A DNA stretch of 64,000 nucleotides from Hypericibacter adhaerens (GCF_008728835.1 NZ_CP042582.1:1-64000), one strand, 5' to 3'; counted from the first letter of the stretch, positions 31,412 to 40,141 are shown. Notes: generated by a model not told the origin, from the sequence alone. Made by a program: numbers and translations.

Positions 31412-31487
31412 GGAGGGGGTTGCTCGCTGTCTCATATCGCGCAGCCCCCTTCCTAACCTTCCCCCGCAAGGGGGGGGGAAGGGACAA
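31380..31487. repeat. C-rich composite inverted repeat, copy 2
   Basis: Ends TTGTCCC (31380-31386) and GGGACAA (31481-31487) are perfect inverse copies. Each half contains its own C-tract/G-tract hairpin (CCCCC-gttca-GGGGG and CCCCC-gcaa-GGGGG). The left half codes the last ten residues and stop of the EamA gene, and the right half ends 8 bases before the YcgN-like stop codon. It may also terminate both convergent genes. Confidence 0.8.
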
Positions 31488-31495
31488 CAGCGGGG

Positions 31496-32014
31496 TCACT
31501 TGATCCAGGTGACGATCCGTTCCTCGGCGTCCTCGACATCGTCCTCGCTGACGACCTTGTTGCGCACCGAGATGCCGGCCTTGTGCACGCTGTTGGGGTC
31601 GCCCGAGACCAGCGGGTGCCACCAATGGAGATCCTTGCCTTCGTCGATCAGGCGATAGGCGCAGGTCGAAGGCAGCCAATGGAGCTTGCCGATCATGCGC
31701 ACGGTGAGCGCGATGCAATCGGGCACCAGCGTCTTGCGTTTCGCGTAGTTCTTGCAGCGGCAGCTCTTGGTGTCGAGCTGGCGGCAGGCGACGTCGGTGA
31801 ATTCGACGCGGCCGGTATCGAGATCCTCGAATTTCACCGTGCAGCAGCGCCCGCAGCCGTCGCAGAGCGATTCCCACTCGGTCTTCGACATTTCCTTGAG
31901 CGACTTGGTGCGCCAGAAGGGCTCGTTCGCCGGCTTCGCCTTGCCGTTGGCGCGTTTCGGCGCGGCCTCGGCGGCGGTCTTGGCGGATTTGCGGCGGAGC
32001 TTGGCGAGGCGCAT
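31496..32014 (-). CDS. YcgN/YkgJ-family cysteine cluster protein
   Basis: This 172-aa protein (start at the ATG of [10 protein letters not shown]) belongs to the UPF0260/YcgN-type cysteine-cluster proteins. Cysteines are arranged as C-DG-C-GR-CC, then [14 protein letters not shown] and later C-IAL and TCAYR, probably chelating zinc or an Fe-S centre. The N-terminal 30 residues are Lys/Ala-rich. The function is unknown. It is convergent with the EamA gene across the repeat. Confidence 0.85.
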   Translation of the reverse strand: MRLAKLRRKSAKTAAEAAPKRANGKAKPANEPFWRTKSLKEMSKTEWESLCDGCGRCCTVKFEDLDTGRVEFTDVACRQLDTKSCRCKNYAKRKTLVPDCIALTVRMIGKLHWLPSTCAYRLIDEGKDLHWWHPLVSGDPNSVHKAGISVRNKVVSEDDVEDAEERIVTWIK

Positions 32015-32121
32015 CGGAGCTGCTGGGTAACGCCGGGGCGGGATCACCGGAATATGAGCGAGCGTCCGGTCTCAGGCAAGCAAGGGCTTCTGACGTTGCC
32101 GTGATCCCGATTCCGCCGGTC

Positions 32122-32985
32122 CTACCAGGGTGCGATCTCGAGTCCCTGCGGAACGGAGGCGCCCTCGATCCTGAGGCCGCCGGGTCCGATCGGCAGGCGC
32201 AGCGCCAGGCCCGCGACCGGCCAGCTCACCTCGAGCGAGAGCGGGCGCTTCGAGAGCGGCTCTTCGGCCGTGGCCGATCCCAGCGCGCCCGCCTTGCCGG
32301 TCTCGATCACCGCGAGATAACGGCGCTCGTCCCAATAGCTGCGCAAGACCGCGGCCTTCTCCGGATCGCTCGCGGTCACCAGGAAGCGCGACACCACCTT
32401 GCCGTCGCTCGCGAGCGTCACGAGGCCCACCACATGCGGATCGGCCAGCCGCTTGTCGGCCTCGTCGTCGGGCGGCACATAGAAGCCGGCGGCGTTGCTG
32501 CTGCGGATCTGCTCGTCGTCGATCGTGGCGAAGATCAGCGGCTCGGCCATGGTCTCGAACAGCAGCGTGCCGGTGGCGAGGTCGTTGATCTGCCACCAGT
32601 CGAGATCCTCCAGGCCGCGATCGATCTGGAACAGGCAGTCGGCGAGGATATGGCCCGCGGCCCCCTCGGCCTCGATCGTGTAGAGCGGCGTGCCCGTCGT
32701 GCCGGTCTTGGCCTCGAAGGCGTCGAGGCGGACATGACCCTCGGCCTCGGGCGAGTTCACGTCCCATTGCTGCGTCACATGCAGGCGCAGCAGCATCCGG
32801 TCGGCATCGAGCGCCTGCCGGCAGGAGCTGAAATCGAAGCTGGTATTGTCGAGCATGCGCGCGTCGCCCTGGGCCGAAGCCTTGCTCGTCGCGGCGATCT
32901 CCTCGGCCGCGGCGGGCAGCGCCAGCAGCCCCGAGATCCCCAAGGCCAGCAGCAGCGGTTTGCAGGTCAGGCGCAGGCCGGCCAT
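32122..32985 (-). CDS. hypothetical secreted protein
   Basis: This 287-aa protein has a cleavable signal peptide (LTCKPLLLALGISGLLALPAAAEE). I do not recognise a family. The mature part is beta-rich in appearance, with two widely spaced cysteines (FSSCRQAL near 55 and LADCLFQI near 116) that could form a disulfide. The same strand carries the SYLF-domain gene upstream. Codon use matches the neighbourhood, so it looks like a resident periplasmic protein. Confidence 0.7.
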   Translation of the reverse strand: MAGLRLTCKPLLLALGISGLLALPAAAEEIAATSKASAQGDARMLDNTSFDFSSCRQALDADRMLLRLHVTQQWDVNSPEAEGHVRLDAFEAKTGTTGTPLYTIEAEGAAGHILADCLFQIDRGLEDLDWWQINDLATGTLLFETMAEPLIFATIDDEQIRSSNAAGFYVPPDDEADKRLADPHVVGLVTLASDGKVVSRFLVTASDPEKAAVLRSYWDERRYLAVIETGKAGALGSATAEEPLSKRPLSLEVSWPVAGLALRLPIGPGGLRIEGASVPQGLEIAPW

Positions 32986-33063
32986 CGATATCCCCCCGGA
33001 AATGGAATGGCGCTCAATCGGTCAGACGGTGATCGGCAGGCGATGCGGATCGGCCGCCCTCGA

Positions 33064-33744
33064 TCAATAGGGCGCCAGCGCGTCGCGCAGCGGCTGGGCG
33101 TTCGGGTTGGAGAACCGCCGCTGGATCAGGATCGCGTAGGGCGTGGCGCCGGTGCCGTAATAGGCGACGTTCCAGCTGTCGCGCTTGAGCACGCCCGCGC
33201 CTTCGAGCGACAGGCCCCCGAACAGGCCCGAGGTCTTGGCGAAGCTGTAGACGTCGGCATCGAGATTGGTGGTGGTCCCGGCCTCGAGCCCCTTGCCCAA
33301 GGGGCCGGCCGCGATCGACACGTCGCCGCCGAACTTCATCTGGTTGTCGATGACCGCGTCGAGCGCCTTCTCGCTCATGATGGTGAGCACGACCTCGGAG
33401 ACCTCGCCGCCGATCTGCAGGCCGAGGCTGCCGGCCGCCAGCGTGTAGAAGGCCGGATAGCTCCAGCCCAGCTTGTCGTCGCGCACCATGAGCACGCCCG
33501 AGCCGCCCTCGGCGCCGATGATGAAGCCGCCCTTGATCAGGGACGGGAAGACGATCACGGCCTTGGCCCTCTTCACATAGCCCGGCAGCTCCGCGAATTC
33601 GGGACTGGTGATGAGCTTGTCGAAGGTGATGCGCGCCTTGTCGACGATCTCCTGCTGATCGGTCAGGGCTGCGGCCGGACGTGCCGTGGCGAGGCCCAGA
33701 AGGGCGAAGCCCAGGACGGCCAGCAGCGTGCGCATTGGTTTCAT
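33064..33744 (-). CDS. SYLF/YSC84-domain lipid-binding protein
   Basis: This 226-aa exported protein has a signal peptide (PMRTLLAVLGFALLGLATARPAAA) and a YSC84/SYLF domain. The diagnostic stretches are YVKRAKAVIVFPSLIKGGFI, GAEGGSGVLMVRD and GWSYPAFYTLAAGSLGLQIG, followed by EVVLTIMSEKALD. Such domains bind phosphoinositides in eukaryotes; in bacteria the role is probably envelope-associated. The frame continues upstream through a C-rich repeat, but the ATG before the signal peptide is the sound start. Confidence 0.88.
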   Translation of the reverse strand: MKPMRTLLAVLGFALLGLATARPAAALTDQQEIVDKARITFDKLITSPEFAELPGYVKRAKAVIVFPSLIKGGFIIGAEGGSGVLMVRDDKLGWSYPAFYTLAAGSLGLQIGGEVSEVVLTIMSEKALDAVIDNQMKFGGDVSIAAGPLGKGLEAGTTTNLDADVYSFAKTSGLFGGLSLEGAGVLKRDSWNVAYYGTGATPYAILIQRRFSNPNAQPLRDALAPY

Positions 33745-33911
33745 CGAGCGGTCTCCGGATTTGTCGAGTCGCGGGTTGGTGCGGAGCTTAAAGGAGCGGC
33801 GGATTTTGGCAATTCCGAGGCAACCGTCCCGAGTCGCGAGGCGAAATCGGGGGCGAAGAGTCGCGGGACACAGATTGAGTGTCGAGTGCCGAGTGGCTCG
33901 CTCGTTTCTTC

Positions 33912-34038
33912 TGATCCCTTCCCCCTTGCGGGGGAAGGTGAGGAAGGGGGGTGATCGTCGATCGCGGTGGTTGCCCCACCCCCTCCCTGACCCTGCCCCA
34001 TCAAAGGGGAGGGATGAGAACGCGGGGGGAAGGGACAA
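33912..34038. repeat. C-rich composite inverted repeat, copy 3
   Basis: The left half has CCCTTCCCCC-ttgc-GGGGGAAGG then AGGAAGGGGGG. The right half has CCCCACCCCCTCCCTGACCC followed by AAGGGGAGGG and GGGAAGGGACAATG. It has the same head-to-head arrangement as copy 2, with the same GGGACAA end. It lies between the CobC-like gene and the SYLF gene, both on the minus strand. Confidence 0.75.
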
Positions 34039-34047
34039 TGTCTTCGC

Positions 34048-34701
34048 CTACTCCACCAAAGCCGCCGGATGATTGACCGCGGCCACGCGCCAGCTGGCGG
34101 CGGGGAGTCCGTCCTCGCTCGAGGCGGCGGCGCCGATATGGTCGATGCGGGTGAGGGAGCAATTGTCGATGACGAATCCGAGCGCCCGCTCCGGATCGAT
34201 GCCCAGCGCCAGCGCCAGGGCGGCGCGGATCGTGCCGCCATGCGCGACCGCGATGATGTCGCGGCCTTGATGGAGCCGGGTCAGGCGGTCGACCGCCTCG
34301 CTCACGCGCGCGATCACCTCGACGAAGCTCTCGCCGCCCGGCGGCTGGTGGCGGGCCGGCGCCAGCCAGAAGCGATGCCAGGCGCCGTCGCGCCGCGCCG
34401 CCAGTTCGTCATGGGTCAGCCCCTGCCAGTCGCCGAAATGCTGCTCCGCCAGCGTCGGCTCGACGAGGAGGGCCGGCATCGGCTTGCCCGCGGCCTCGAA
34501 GATCGCCGCCGCCGTCTGGTGCGTGCGGGCAAGGTGGCTCGCGATCCAGGTGGCGTCGGTCGGCAGCCGTCGCGCGAGCCCGGCGAAGCTCGCGAGGTTC
34601 GAGCAGTTGGCCGGCACATCCGTCTGCCCGTAGATGCGCCCGCCATGGGCCGTCACCGGCGCATGACGGATCCACCACCAGCGTGTCACAGGAATGGTCA
34701 T
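34048..34701 (-). CDS. histidine phosphatase family protein (CobC-like alpha-ribazole phosphatase)
   Basis: This 217-aa protein carries the phosphoglycerate-mutase-type motif as I-R-H-A near residue 12 (WWWIRHAPVTAHGGRIYGQTD). EQHFGDWQGLTHDEL near 88 and the second catalytic VAHGGTIRA near 152 complete the active site. The EHFGxWQG pattern and the position directly upstream of cobS make alpha-ribazole-5'-phosphate phosphatase the likely role in cobalamin nucleotide-loop assembly. Confidence 0.85.
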   Translation of the reverse strand: MTIPVTRWWWIRHAPVTAHGGRIYGQTDVPANCSNLASFAGLARRLPTDATWIASHLARTHQTAAAIFEAAGKPMPALLVEPTLAEQHFGDWQGLTHDELAARRDGAWHRFWLAPARHQPPGGESFVEVIARVSEAVDRLTRLHQGRDIIAVAHGGTIRAALALALGIDPERALGFVIDNCSLTRIDHIGAAASSEDGLPAASWRVAAVNHPAALVE

Positions 34702-34714
34702 GCGCGTTCGTCCT

Positions 34715-35545
34715 TCACCATGCGGCGGCGGCCACGGCGAGCACCGCGATCTCGGAGAGCTGCTCGATGGTGCCGAGAAGATCGCCGGTATAGCCGCCGA
34801 TGAGGCGCCGGCCGAGCCGTGCGATGATCCAGGCGACGGCGAGGACGAACAGCAGCGCCAGCGCCGCGGCGACGGGACCGAGCGCGATCCAGGCGATGAC
34901 GGCGGCGATCGCGAGCGCCAGCCAGGCGGATGTCTCGGCCGGCTTCCCGGCCGCGGCGCCCAGGCCGCCGCTCTTGGCCGGAGCGCCGCGCGCCATCACC
35001 GGCACCATCGCGGCGCGGGCCAGCGCATGGGCGCCGATCAGGGCCGCGATGCCCTGATCCCCCGGCAGCGCCGACAGCAGCGCCGCGCGCGTCGCGACCG
35101 AGAAGATCAGCGCCAGCACGCCATAGCTGCCGATGCGGCTGTCCGACATGATGGCGAGGCGCCGGTCGCGATCATGGCCGCCACCCAGCCCGTCGGCACT
35201 GTCGGCGAGCCCATCCTCATGGAGCGCGCCGGTGATGAGGCCGGTCGCGGCGATGGCGAGAAGCGCCGCGCCCAGCGGCGGCAGCTCAAGCCTGAGGCCC
35301 AGCGCGTAGACGAGCCCGCCGCCGAACCCGACGACGAGCCCGACCAGGGGGAAGCAACGCACCGCCGCGGCCAGGGGCCGGGGTGCCACCGTTCCCGGCA
35401 TCGGCAGCCGCGTCAGAAAGGCCAGCGCGAGCCGCAGATCCTCGATCCAGCCCCCGAGATTCCAGACCGGCCTCTCTGCCTCGCGAATCGGCGTCGGCGC
35501 CGAGTCGGGCGGGGTGGTTTCTTCGGAGGAAGCGGGGTCCTGCAT
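34715..35545 (-). CDS. cobS: adenosylcobinamide-GDP ribazoletransferase (cobalamin synthase)
   Basis: This is an inner-membrane enzyme joining alpha-ribazole to adenosylcobinamide-GDP, 276 aa. Diagnostic segments are LALAFLTRLPMPG near 38 and GALHEDGLADSADGLGGGHDRDRRLAIMSDSRIGSYG near 105-145, followed by several hydrophobic helices. An N-terminal tail of about 33 residues precedes the family start. The CobC-like gene follows 13 bases downstream on the same strand, and cobT is divergent. Confidence 0.95.
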   Translation of the reverse strand: MQDPASSEETTPPDSAPTPIREAERPVWNLGGWIEDLRLALAFLTRLPMPGTVAPRPLAAAVRCFPLVGLVVGFGGGLVYALGLRLELPPLGAALLAIAATGLITGALHEDGLADSADGLGGGHDRDRRLAIMSDSRIGSYGVLALIFSVATRAALLSALPGDQGIAALIGAHALARAAMVPVMARGAPAKSGGLGAAAGKPAETSAWLALAIAAVIAWIALGPVAAALALLFVLAVAWIIARLGRRLIGGYTGDLLGTIEQLSEIAVLAVAAAAW

Positions 35546-35760
35546 CGGGCGTCGCGTGCGATCTTTTCCGGCTGGCGCGGATGCGGGGGTTATAGGACAG
35601 TTGCGTCCCCCGGCGCAAAGCCGCCACGGGCCATGGGGGCCCCGCGGGCGCGGCGTCGCGGAAGGACCATTTCCGAGCGCCTCTCCTGCAGCTTCCCTTG
35701 CTGCTTCGCGTTCCCATCGCGGTCGCCGGTTCGACCCCGATCCTGCCTCAAGGTGCCCCG

Positions 35761-36831
35761 ATGCCCAATGAACCCAAAGACGGCCAGCCTGCCCCCAACA
35801 ATCCCGCCAACGACCAGCCCGCCGCCAGCTTCGCCGAGATCCGCGCGGTGATCGCGCAATGGGCCGGGCCCGATCTTGCCGCCGGCACGCTCGCCGCTGC
35901 GCGCGAGGGCCAGCTCACCAAGCCGCCGGGGGCGCTGGGGCGCCTGGAGGAGATCGTGCAATGGCTCTGCGAATGGCAGGGCCGTCATCCGCCGCGGCTC
36001 GACCGTCCGCGCGTCGCCGTCTTCGCCGGCAATCACGGCGTCGCCGCGCGCGGCGTCTCGGCCTTTCCGGCGGAAGTCACCAAGCAGATGGTGGCGAACT
36101 TCGTGGCCGGCGGAGCCGCGGTGAACCAGCTCTGCCGCGCGGTCGATGCGGAGCTGCGCGTCTACGAGATGGCGCTCGACGATCCGACCGAGGATTTCAC
36201 GCGGGCACCGGCGCTCAGCGAGGAGGAATGCGCGCGCGCCATGAGCTACGGCATGATGGTGGTCGAGCCCGGTATCGACCTGCTCTGCCTGGGCGAGATG
36301 GGCATCGCCAACACCACCAGCGGCTCGGCGCTGGCCGCCGCCGTTGTCGGCGGCACGGGGTCCGACTGGGCGGGGCCCGGCACCGGCGTGGCGGGCTCGG
36401 CCCTCGCCAAGAAGATCGCCGTGATCGATGAGGGGCTCGCACTTCATCGCGCCCATTTCAAGGATCCGCTCGAGATCCTGCGCCGGCTGGGCGGGCGCGA
36501 GCTGGCGGCGATCGCGGGCGCGGTGATCGCGGCGCGGCTCGCGCGCGTGCCGGTGCTGCTCGACGGCTTCGCCTGCACGGCGGCGGCGGCGGTCTTGCGC
36601 GGCATCGATCCGCGCGCGCTCGATCACTGCATGGTCGCCCATGTCTCGGCCGAGCCCGGCCATAAGCGGCTCTTGGAGGCGATCGGCAAGCGCGCGCTGG
36701 TCGATCTCGGCATGCGGCTGGGCGAGGCCTCCGGCGCCACGCTCGCGATCGGCATTCTGAAGGCGGCCGTCGCCTGCCACACCGGCATGGCGACCTTCGC
36801 CGAGGCCGGCGTCAGCGGCAAGGATGGCTGA
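35761..36831 (+). CDS. cobT: nicotinate-nucleotide--dimethylbenzimidazole phosphoribosyltransferase
   Basis: This enzyme makes alpha-ribazole phosphate for cobalamin, 356 aa. Motifs are GALGRLEEIVQWLCEWQG near 60, VAVFAGNHGVAARGVSAFP near 83, EMGIANTTSGSAL near 178 and HVSAEPGHKRLLE near 295. The chosen ATG begins MPNEPKDG; a TTG 63 bases upstream is in frame but unsupported. It is divergent from cobS. I see no cobalamin riboswitch in the 215-base spacer. Confidence 0.95.
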   Translation: MPNEPKDGQPAPNNPANDQPAASFAEIRAVIAQWAGPDLAAGTLAAAREGQLTKPPGALGRLEEIVQWLCEWQGRHPPRLDRPRVAVFAGNHGVAARGVSAFPAEVTKQMVANFVAGGAAVNQLCRAVDAELRVYEMALDDPTEDFTRAPALSEEECARAMSYGMMVVEPGIDLLCLGEMGIANTTSGSALAAAVVGGTGSDWAGPGTGVAGSALAKKIAVIDEGLALHRAHFKDPLEILRRLGGRELAAIAGAVIAARLARVPVLLDGFACTAAAAVLRGIDPRALDHCMVAHVSAEPGHKRLLEAIGKRALVDLGMRLGEASGATLAIGILKAAVACHTGMATFAEAGVSGKDG

Positions 36832-36880
36832 TTCCGTGTCGGTGCTTTTGCTGTCTTCGCCTCCTTCCTTTCTTCTTTCT

Positions 36881-37023
36881 TCTCCTCCCCCCTTGAGGGG
36901 GAGGTCAGGGTGGGGGGTGATCGCGGAACACGACGCTGCAAGCGCATTCCATCGCATCTACAAGCTTGCATCGAGCTTGCGGCTACCCCCCACCCCAGCC
37001 TCCCCCTCAAGGGGGGAGGGGAA
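36881..37023. repeat. C-rich composite inverted repeat, copy 4
   Basis: The left arm TCCTCCCCCC-ttga-GGGGGAGG, then TCAGGGTGGGGGG, is mirrored by CCCCCCACCCCAGCCTCCCCC-tcaa-GGGGGGAGG. This is a near-perfect pair of arms more than 35 bases long around a central segment of about 65 bases. That centre contains its own short repeat of AAGCTTGC/GAGCTTGC. It occupies the cobT-glycosylase spacer and may terminate cobT. Confidence 0.8.
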
Positions 37024-37080
37024 AAGCTCTGGGCTTTTTTCGAAGCGCATCCACGCGGATAACGGTAGCCAGCGCCTGTC

Positions 37081-38298
37081 ATGACCAAGCCGCGTTCCGT
37101 CTCCTCCTCCGAGCTGCGCCGCTTCCTGCTCGATCGGCAGGGGCTGTGGGGGCCGTTCTGGGAAGAGAAGGACGCGTCGGCGCGCGCCGTCGATCTCGCC
37201 ATGTGGCAGATCGATTCGATCCGCATCACGGGGCTGCGCAACCAGGAGATCGCCTGGGCCGCGCGCAGCGCCTCGGCGCCGTCGCATTTCTACGACCTGC
37301 TCTATGGGCAGAGCGCCTTGGTCGAGACCCACTATCCGATCTTCGCCACGCGGCGCGACTGGCTCGGCCACATCTCGGAAAGCCTCGCCGATCCCGCAAC
37401 CCTCCGGAAGCCCGTTACCCCGCGCCTCAAGCGGGTCATGCAGGAGGTCGAGGATTACATCCGCGCCCACGGACCGACGGGGCCGGGCAGCTTCAAGAGC
37501 CGGCGCATCGTGGGCGGCTTCAACACCATCAAGGAGACGACGCGCGCGCTCGAGGTCATGTTCGCGCAGCGCAAGCTGGTGGTGGCGGGGCGCGACCGGA
37601 ATTTCCAGCGGCTGTTCGACCTGACCGAGCGGCGGGTGCCGGAGTTCGTGGCGCCGCCTTCGCCGCGGGCCAAGGACTGGCGCAAGGCCTACGATGCGTT
37701 CCTGGTCCGCTCGGCGCTGCAGGTGCTGAAGCTCGCGACCGCCGAGCAGATCGCCCAGCGCACCCATCATCATTATGGCCCTTGGCGGCCCGGCGGCGGC
37801 ATCAAGCGCTGGCGCGAGCATGTGGCGCAGGCGCTCGAGGCGGGCGTCGCGGTGCCCGTGCAGGCGGTCGACCTGTCCGACCAGCCGGTCTACTGGTACC
37901 TGCCCGAGGACGAAGCCGGCTGGAACGCGGCCTCGGATTCGAGCGATATGCCGACGCGGCTCCTGGCGCCGCTCGACCATCTGCTCTACAGCCGCCCGCG
38001 CGCGAAGGAGCTGTTCGCTCTCGACTACAAGTTCGAGGCCTACACGCCGGCCCATAAGCGGCGCTTCTATTTCGCCCTGCCGGTGCTCCAGGGCGAGCGC
38101 GCCGTGGGCATGGTCGACGGCAAGCTCGACGGCAAGACCTGGTGGCTGCGGCGCCTCGAGCTCGCCGAGGATGCCGACCCCGAGCAGTTGGGAGCCGCGA
38201 TCCGCCGCTTCGCGAAGCTTGCCGGCGCGGAACGCGTCGGCGTGCGGGCACGCGCACCGCAGCGGGTCAAGGACGCGATCAAGGGGAAGGCGGAGTAG
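37081..38298 (+). CDS. YcaQ/AlkX-family DNA glycosylase (HTH_42 winged-helix protein)
   Basis: This 405-aa protein is of the winged-helix glycosylase family that unhooks interstrand crosslinks and removes bulky alkylpurines. It has the N-terminal ELRRFLLDRQGLWG element and the family's Q-x-D/Q catalytic motif as MWQIDSIRI near residue 42. FYDLLYGQSALVETHYPIFATRR and LLAPLDHLLYSRPRAKELFALDYKFEAYTPAHKRRFYFALPVL are also visible. The QID form matches the YcaQ branch rather than the QxQ AlkZ branch. It is convergent with an ABC-2 exporter. Confidence 0.9.
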   Translation: MTKPRSVSSSELRRFLLDRQGLWGPFWEEKDASARAVDLAMWQIDSIRITGLRNQEIAWAARSASAPSHFYDLLYGQSALVETHYPIFATRRDWLGHISESLADPATLRKPVTPRLKRVMQEVEDYIRAHGPTGPGSFKSRRIVGGFNTIKETTRALEVMFAQRKLVVAGRDRNFQRLFDLTERRVPEFVAPPSPRAKDWRKAYDAFLVRSALQVLKLATAEQIAQRTHHHYGPWRPGGGIKRWREHVAQALEAGVAVPVQAVDLSDQPVYWYLPEDEAGWNAASDSSDMPTRLLAPLDHLLYSRPRAKELFALDYKFEAYTPAHKRRFYFALPVLQGERAVGMVDGKLDGKTWWLRRLELAEDADPEQLGAAIRRFAKLAGAERVGVRARAPQRVKDAIKGKAE

Positions 38299-38344
38299 GG
38301 CTCTGCCGTCGGTGGCTTCGTTCGTGACCTACGCCCCCATCGTC

Positions 38345-38419
38345 ACCCCCGCGAAAGCGGGGGTCCATGCTTCAGCTTGGTTGCGCGGGATCGGGATGGA
38401 TCCCCGCTTTCGCGGGGAT
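38345..38419. repeat. pair of inverted GAAA-loop hairpins
   Basis: An 8-bp stem with GAAA loop (38345-38364, ACCCCCGC-GAAA-GCGGGGGT) and an 8-bp stem with TTTC loop (38400-38419, ATCCCCGC-TTTC-GCGGGGAT) are inverse copies of one unit. The arrangement resembles proteobacterial REP-type intergenic palindromes. They fill the gap after the glycosylase gene. Confidence 0.75.
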
Positions 38420-38437
38420 GACCGTAAGGAAGGAGAT

Positions 38438-38477
38438 GACCGTAAGGAAGAAGCGCGAATGCTTCTTCCTTACGGTC
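38438..38477. terminator. 17-bp perfect hairpin between convergent genes
   Basis: Arms GACCGTAAGGAAGAAGC (38438-38454) and GCTTCTTCCTTACGGTC (38461-38477) flank a 6-base loop. The right arm overlaps the stop codon of the ABC-2 permease gene (38476-38478). A direct extra copy of ATGACCGTAAGGAAG lies at 38418-38432. It probably ends transcription of one or both convergent genes, although no T-tract is present. Confidence 0.6.
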
Positions 38478-39294
38478 ACTCCCCCATCTGTAGCAGCGCG
38501 CCGCGTTCGCGGGCGATGCGGAAGGCGAAGAGATAGATCGCGAGGCCGACCGCGATATAGATCAGGTTCAGCCCCACGGCGCCCCAGAACAGCGTGGTGT
38601 CGAAATGCTGGTGGAACAGCACCTCGCGCATGCCCTCGAACACATGGGTCGAGGGCAGGCACCAGGCGATCGGCTGCAGCCAGGCGGGCAGCACCGTCAC
38701 GGGATAGTAGATCGCGCTGATGGGGGCGAGCAGAAAGATGATGAACCAGACCAGGTTCTCGGCGCCGAGGCCGTAGCGCATCAGGAGCGCCGTCGAGAGC
38801 ATGCCGATGCCCCAGGCCATCATCACCAGGTTCACATAGAAGGCGAGGAGCGGCAGGCCCATCGCGAAGATCGAGAACTTGTAGAGCAGGATCGCCAGCA
38901 CCGCCGCCGGCAGCACGCCGATCATGGTGCGCAGCACGCTCATCGCCATCAGCGCCAGGATATGCTCGGCCGGCCGCAAGGGACTCACATAGAGATTGGC
39001 GAGGTTGTGCGCCCACATCTCCTCGAGGAAGGAGAGCGAGAATCCGAGCTGGCCGCGGAACAGCACGTCCCACAGCATCACGCCCGCCATCAGCACGCCG
39101 AAGGCCTGGGCCACGTAGGAGGTCTGGGTATAGAAGAACTGCGAGACGAAGCCCCAGATGATCATCTGCATGGTCGGCCAGTAGGCCATCTCGATCAGCC
39201 GCGGCCAGGAGCCCTTCAGCACATAGAGATGGCGCAGCAGGATGGCGCCGATGCGCCGCGGCGAGATCGTGAAATCCTGGACGGTCATGCTCAT
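38476..39294 (-). CDS. ABC-2 type transporter permease
   Basis: This is a 272-aa inner-membrane exporter subunit with six hydrophobic segments (YWPTMQMIIWGFVSQFF, VLPAAVLAILLYKFSI, LVMMAWGIGMLSTALLM, WFIIFLLAPISAIYYPVTV and others). FLLAPISAIYYPVTVLPAWLQPIAW is the ABC-2/NodJ signature region. It lies 8 bases downstream of its ATPase gene. The cargo is unknown; ABC-2 systems move polysaccharides, lipids or drugs. Confidence 0.92.
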   Translation of the reverse strand: MSMTVQDFTISPRRIGAILLRHLYVLKGSWPRLIEMAYWPTMQMIIWGFVSQFFYTQTSYVAQAFGVLMAGVMLWDVLFRGQLGFSLSFLEEMWAHNLANLYVSPLRPAEHILALMAMSVLRTMIGVLPAAVLAILLYKFSIFAMGLPLLAFYVNLVMMAWGIGMLSTALLMRYGLGAENLVWFIIFLLAPISAIYYPVTVLPAWLQPIAWCLPSTHVFEGMREVLFHQHFDTTLFWGAVGLNLIYIAVGLAIYLFAFRIARERGALLQMGE

Positions 39295-39302
39295 GATCGG
39301 AT

Positions 39303-40079
39303 TCAGCCCGCCTCCGGCCGGGCTTCCTCGGAGGGGGCCGCGACCGGCTGGCTGCGGTCGCGCGCGATGTCGAGGAACACCTCCTCGAGATTGGCGCGGC
39401 CATAGCGGCGCAGCAGCTCCTTCGGCGTGCCGTGATCGACCACGCGGCCGCGGCGCATCATCAGCACCTCGTTACAGAGCCGTTCGACCTCCGCCATGTT
39501 GTGCGAGGCGAGCAGGATGGTGGCGCCGGTCTGGCGGCGGAAGGTCTCGAGATACTGGCGGATCCAGTCCGCGGTGTCGGGGTCGAGCGAGGCGGTCGGC
39601 TCGTCGAGCAGCAGCAGCTCCGGCCGGTTCAAGAGCGCCTTGGCCAGCGCCACGCGGGTCTTCTGTCCCGCCGAGAGCGAGCCGCAGGGACGGTCGATGA
39701 ACTCGCCCAGCGCCAGCTGCTCGCTGAGCTCGGCGATGCGCCGGGTCGGATCGGCGACGGCATAGAGGCTGGCGAAGACCCTGAGGTTCTGGCGCGGCGT
39801 CAGCCGGCGCGGCAGGTCGACATAGGGCGAGGAGAAATTCATGCGCCCCAGCACCCGGTAGCGGTGCTTCAGCATGTCCTCGCCCAGGATGCGGATGCTG
39901 CCGGAGGTCGGGATCAGGAGGCCCAGCAGCATGGCGATGCTGGTGGTCTTGCCGGCGCCATTGCCGCCCAGGAGCCCGATCACGGCGCCCTTGGGCGCCG
40001 AGAAGCCCAGCTGATCGACGGCGATCACGGGGCCGAAACGCTTGGAAAGCCCTTCGACGAGGATGGCGGGTTCGGACAT
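39303..40079 (-). CDS. ABC-2 type transporter ATP-binding protein
   Basis: This is a 258-aa CcmA/NodI-like ATPase. Walker A is GGNGAGKTT near residue 39, the signature is LSAGQKTRVALAKALLNRPELL near 135 and Walker B is LLLDEPTASLDPD near 157, with LASHNMAEVERL as the switch His region. The ATG at 40079 is preferred to an in-frame GTG at 40091. It forms an export pair with the permease 8 bases downstream. Confidence 0.93.
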   Translation of the reverse strand: MSEPAILVEGLSKRFGPVIAVDQLGFSAPKGAVIGLLGGNGAGKTTSIAMLLGLLIPTSGSIRILGEDMLKHRYRVLGRMNFSSPYVDLPRRLTPRQNLRVFASLYAVADPTRRIAELSEQLALGEFIDRPCGSLSAGQKTRVALAKALLNRPELLLLDEPTASLDPDTADWIRQYLETFRRQTGATILLASHNMAEVERLCNEVLMMRRGRVVDHGTPKELLRRYGRANLEEVFLDIARDRSQPVAAPSEEARPEAG

Positions 40080-40141
40080 GCGATTTCGCACTATGCCTGG
40101 AATCCCGGAATCCGGCTAGGCGCGGGCGATGCAAATCTCAT

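Noticed and set aside
35546-35760. Possible cobalamin riboswitch between cobS and cobT
   Set aside because: No B12-box-like conserved sequence or leader architecture seen in the spacer.
37022-37040. AAAAGC/GCTTTT hairpin followed by T residues before the glycosylase gene
   Set aside because: The stem is short and mostly A-T, so it is weak as a terminator; noted only as part of the repeat region.
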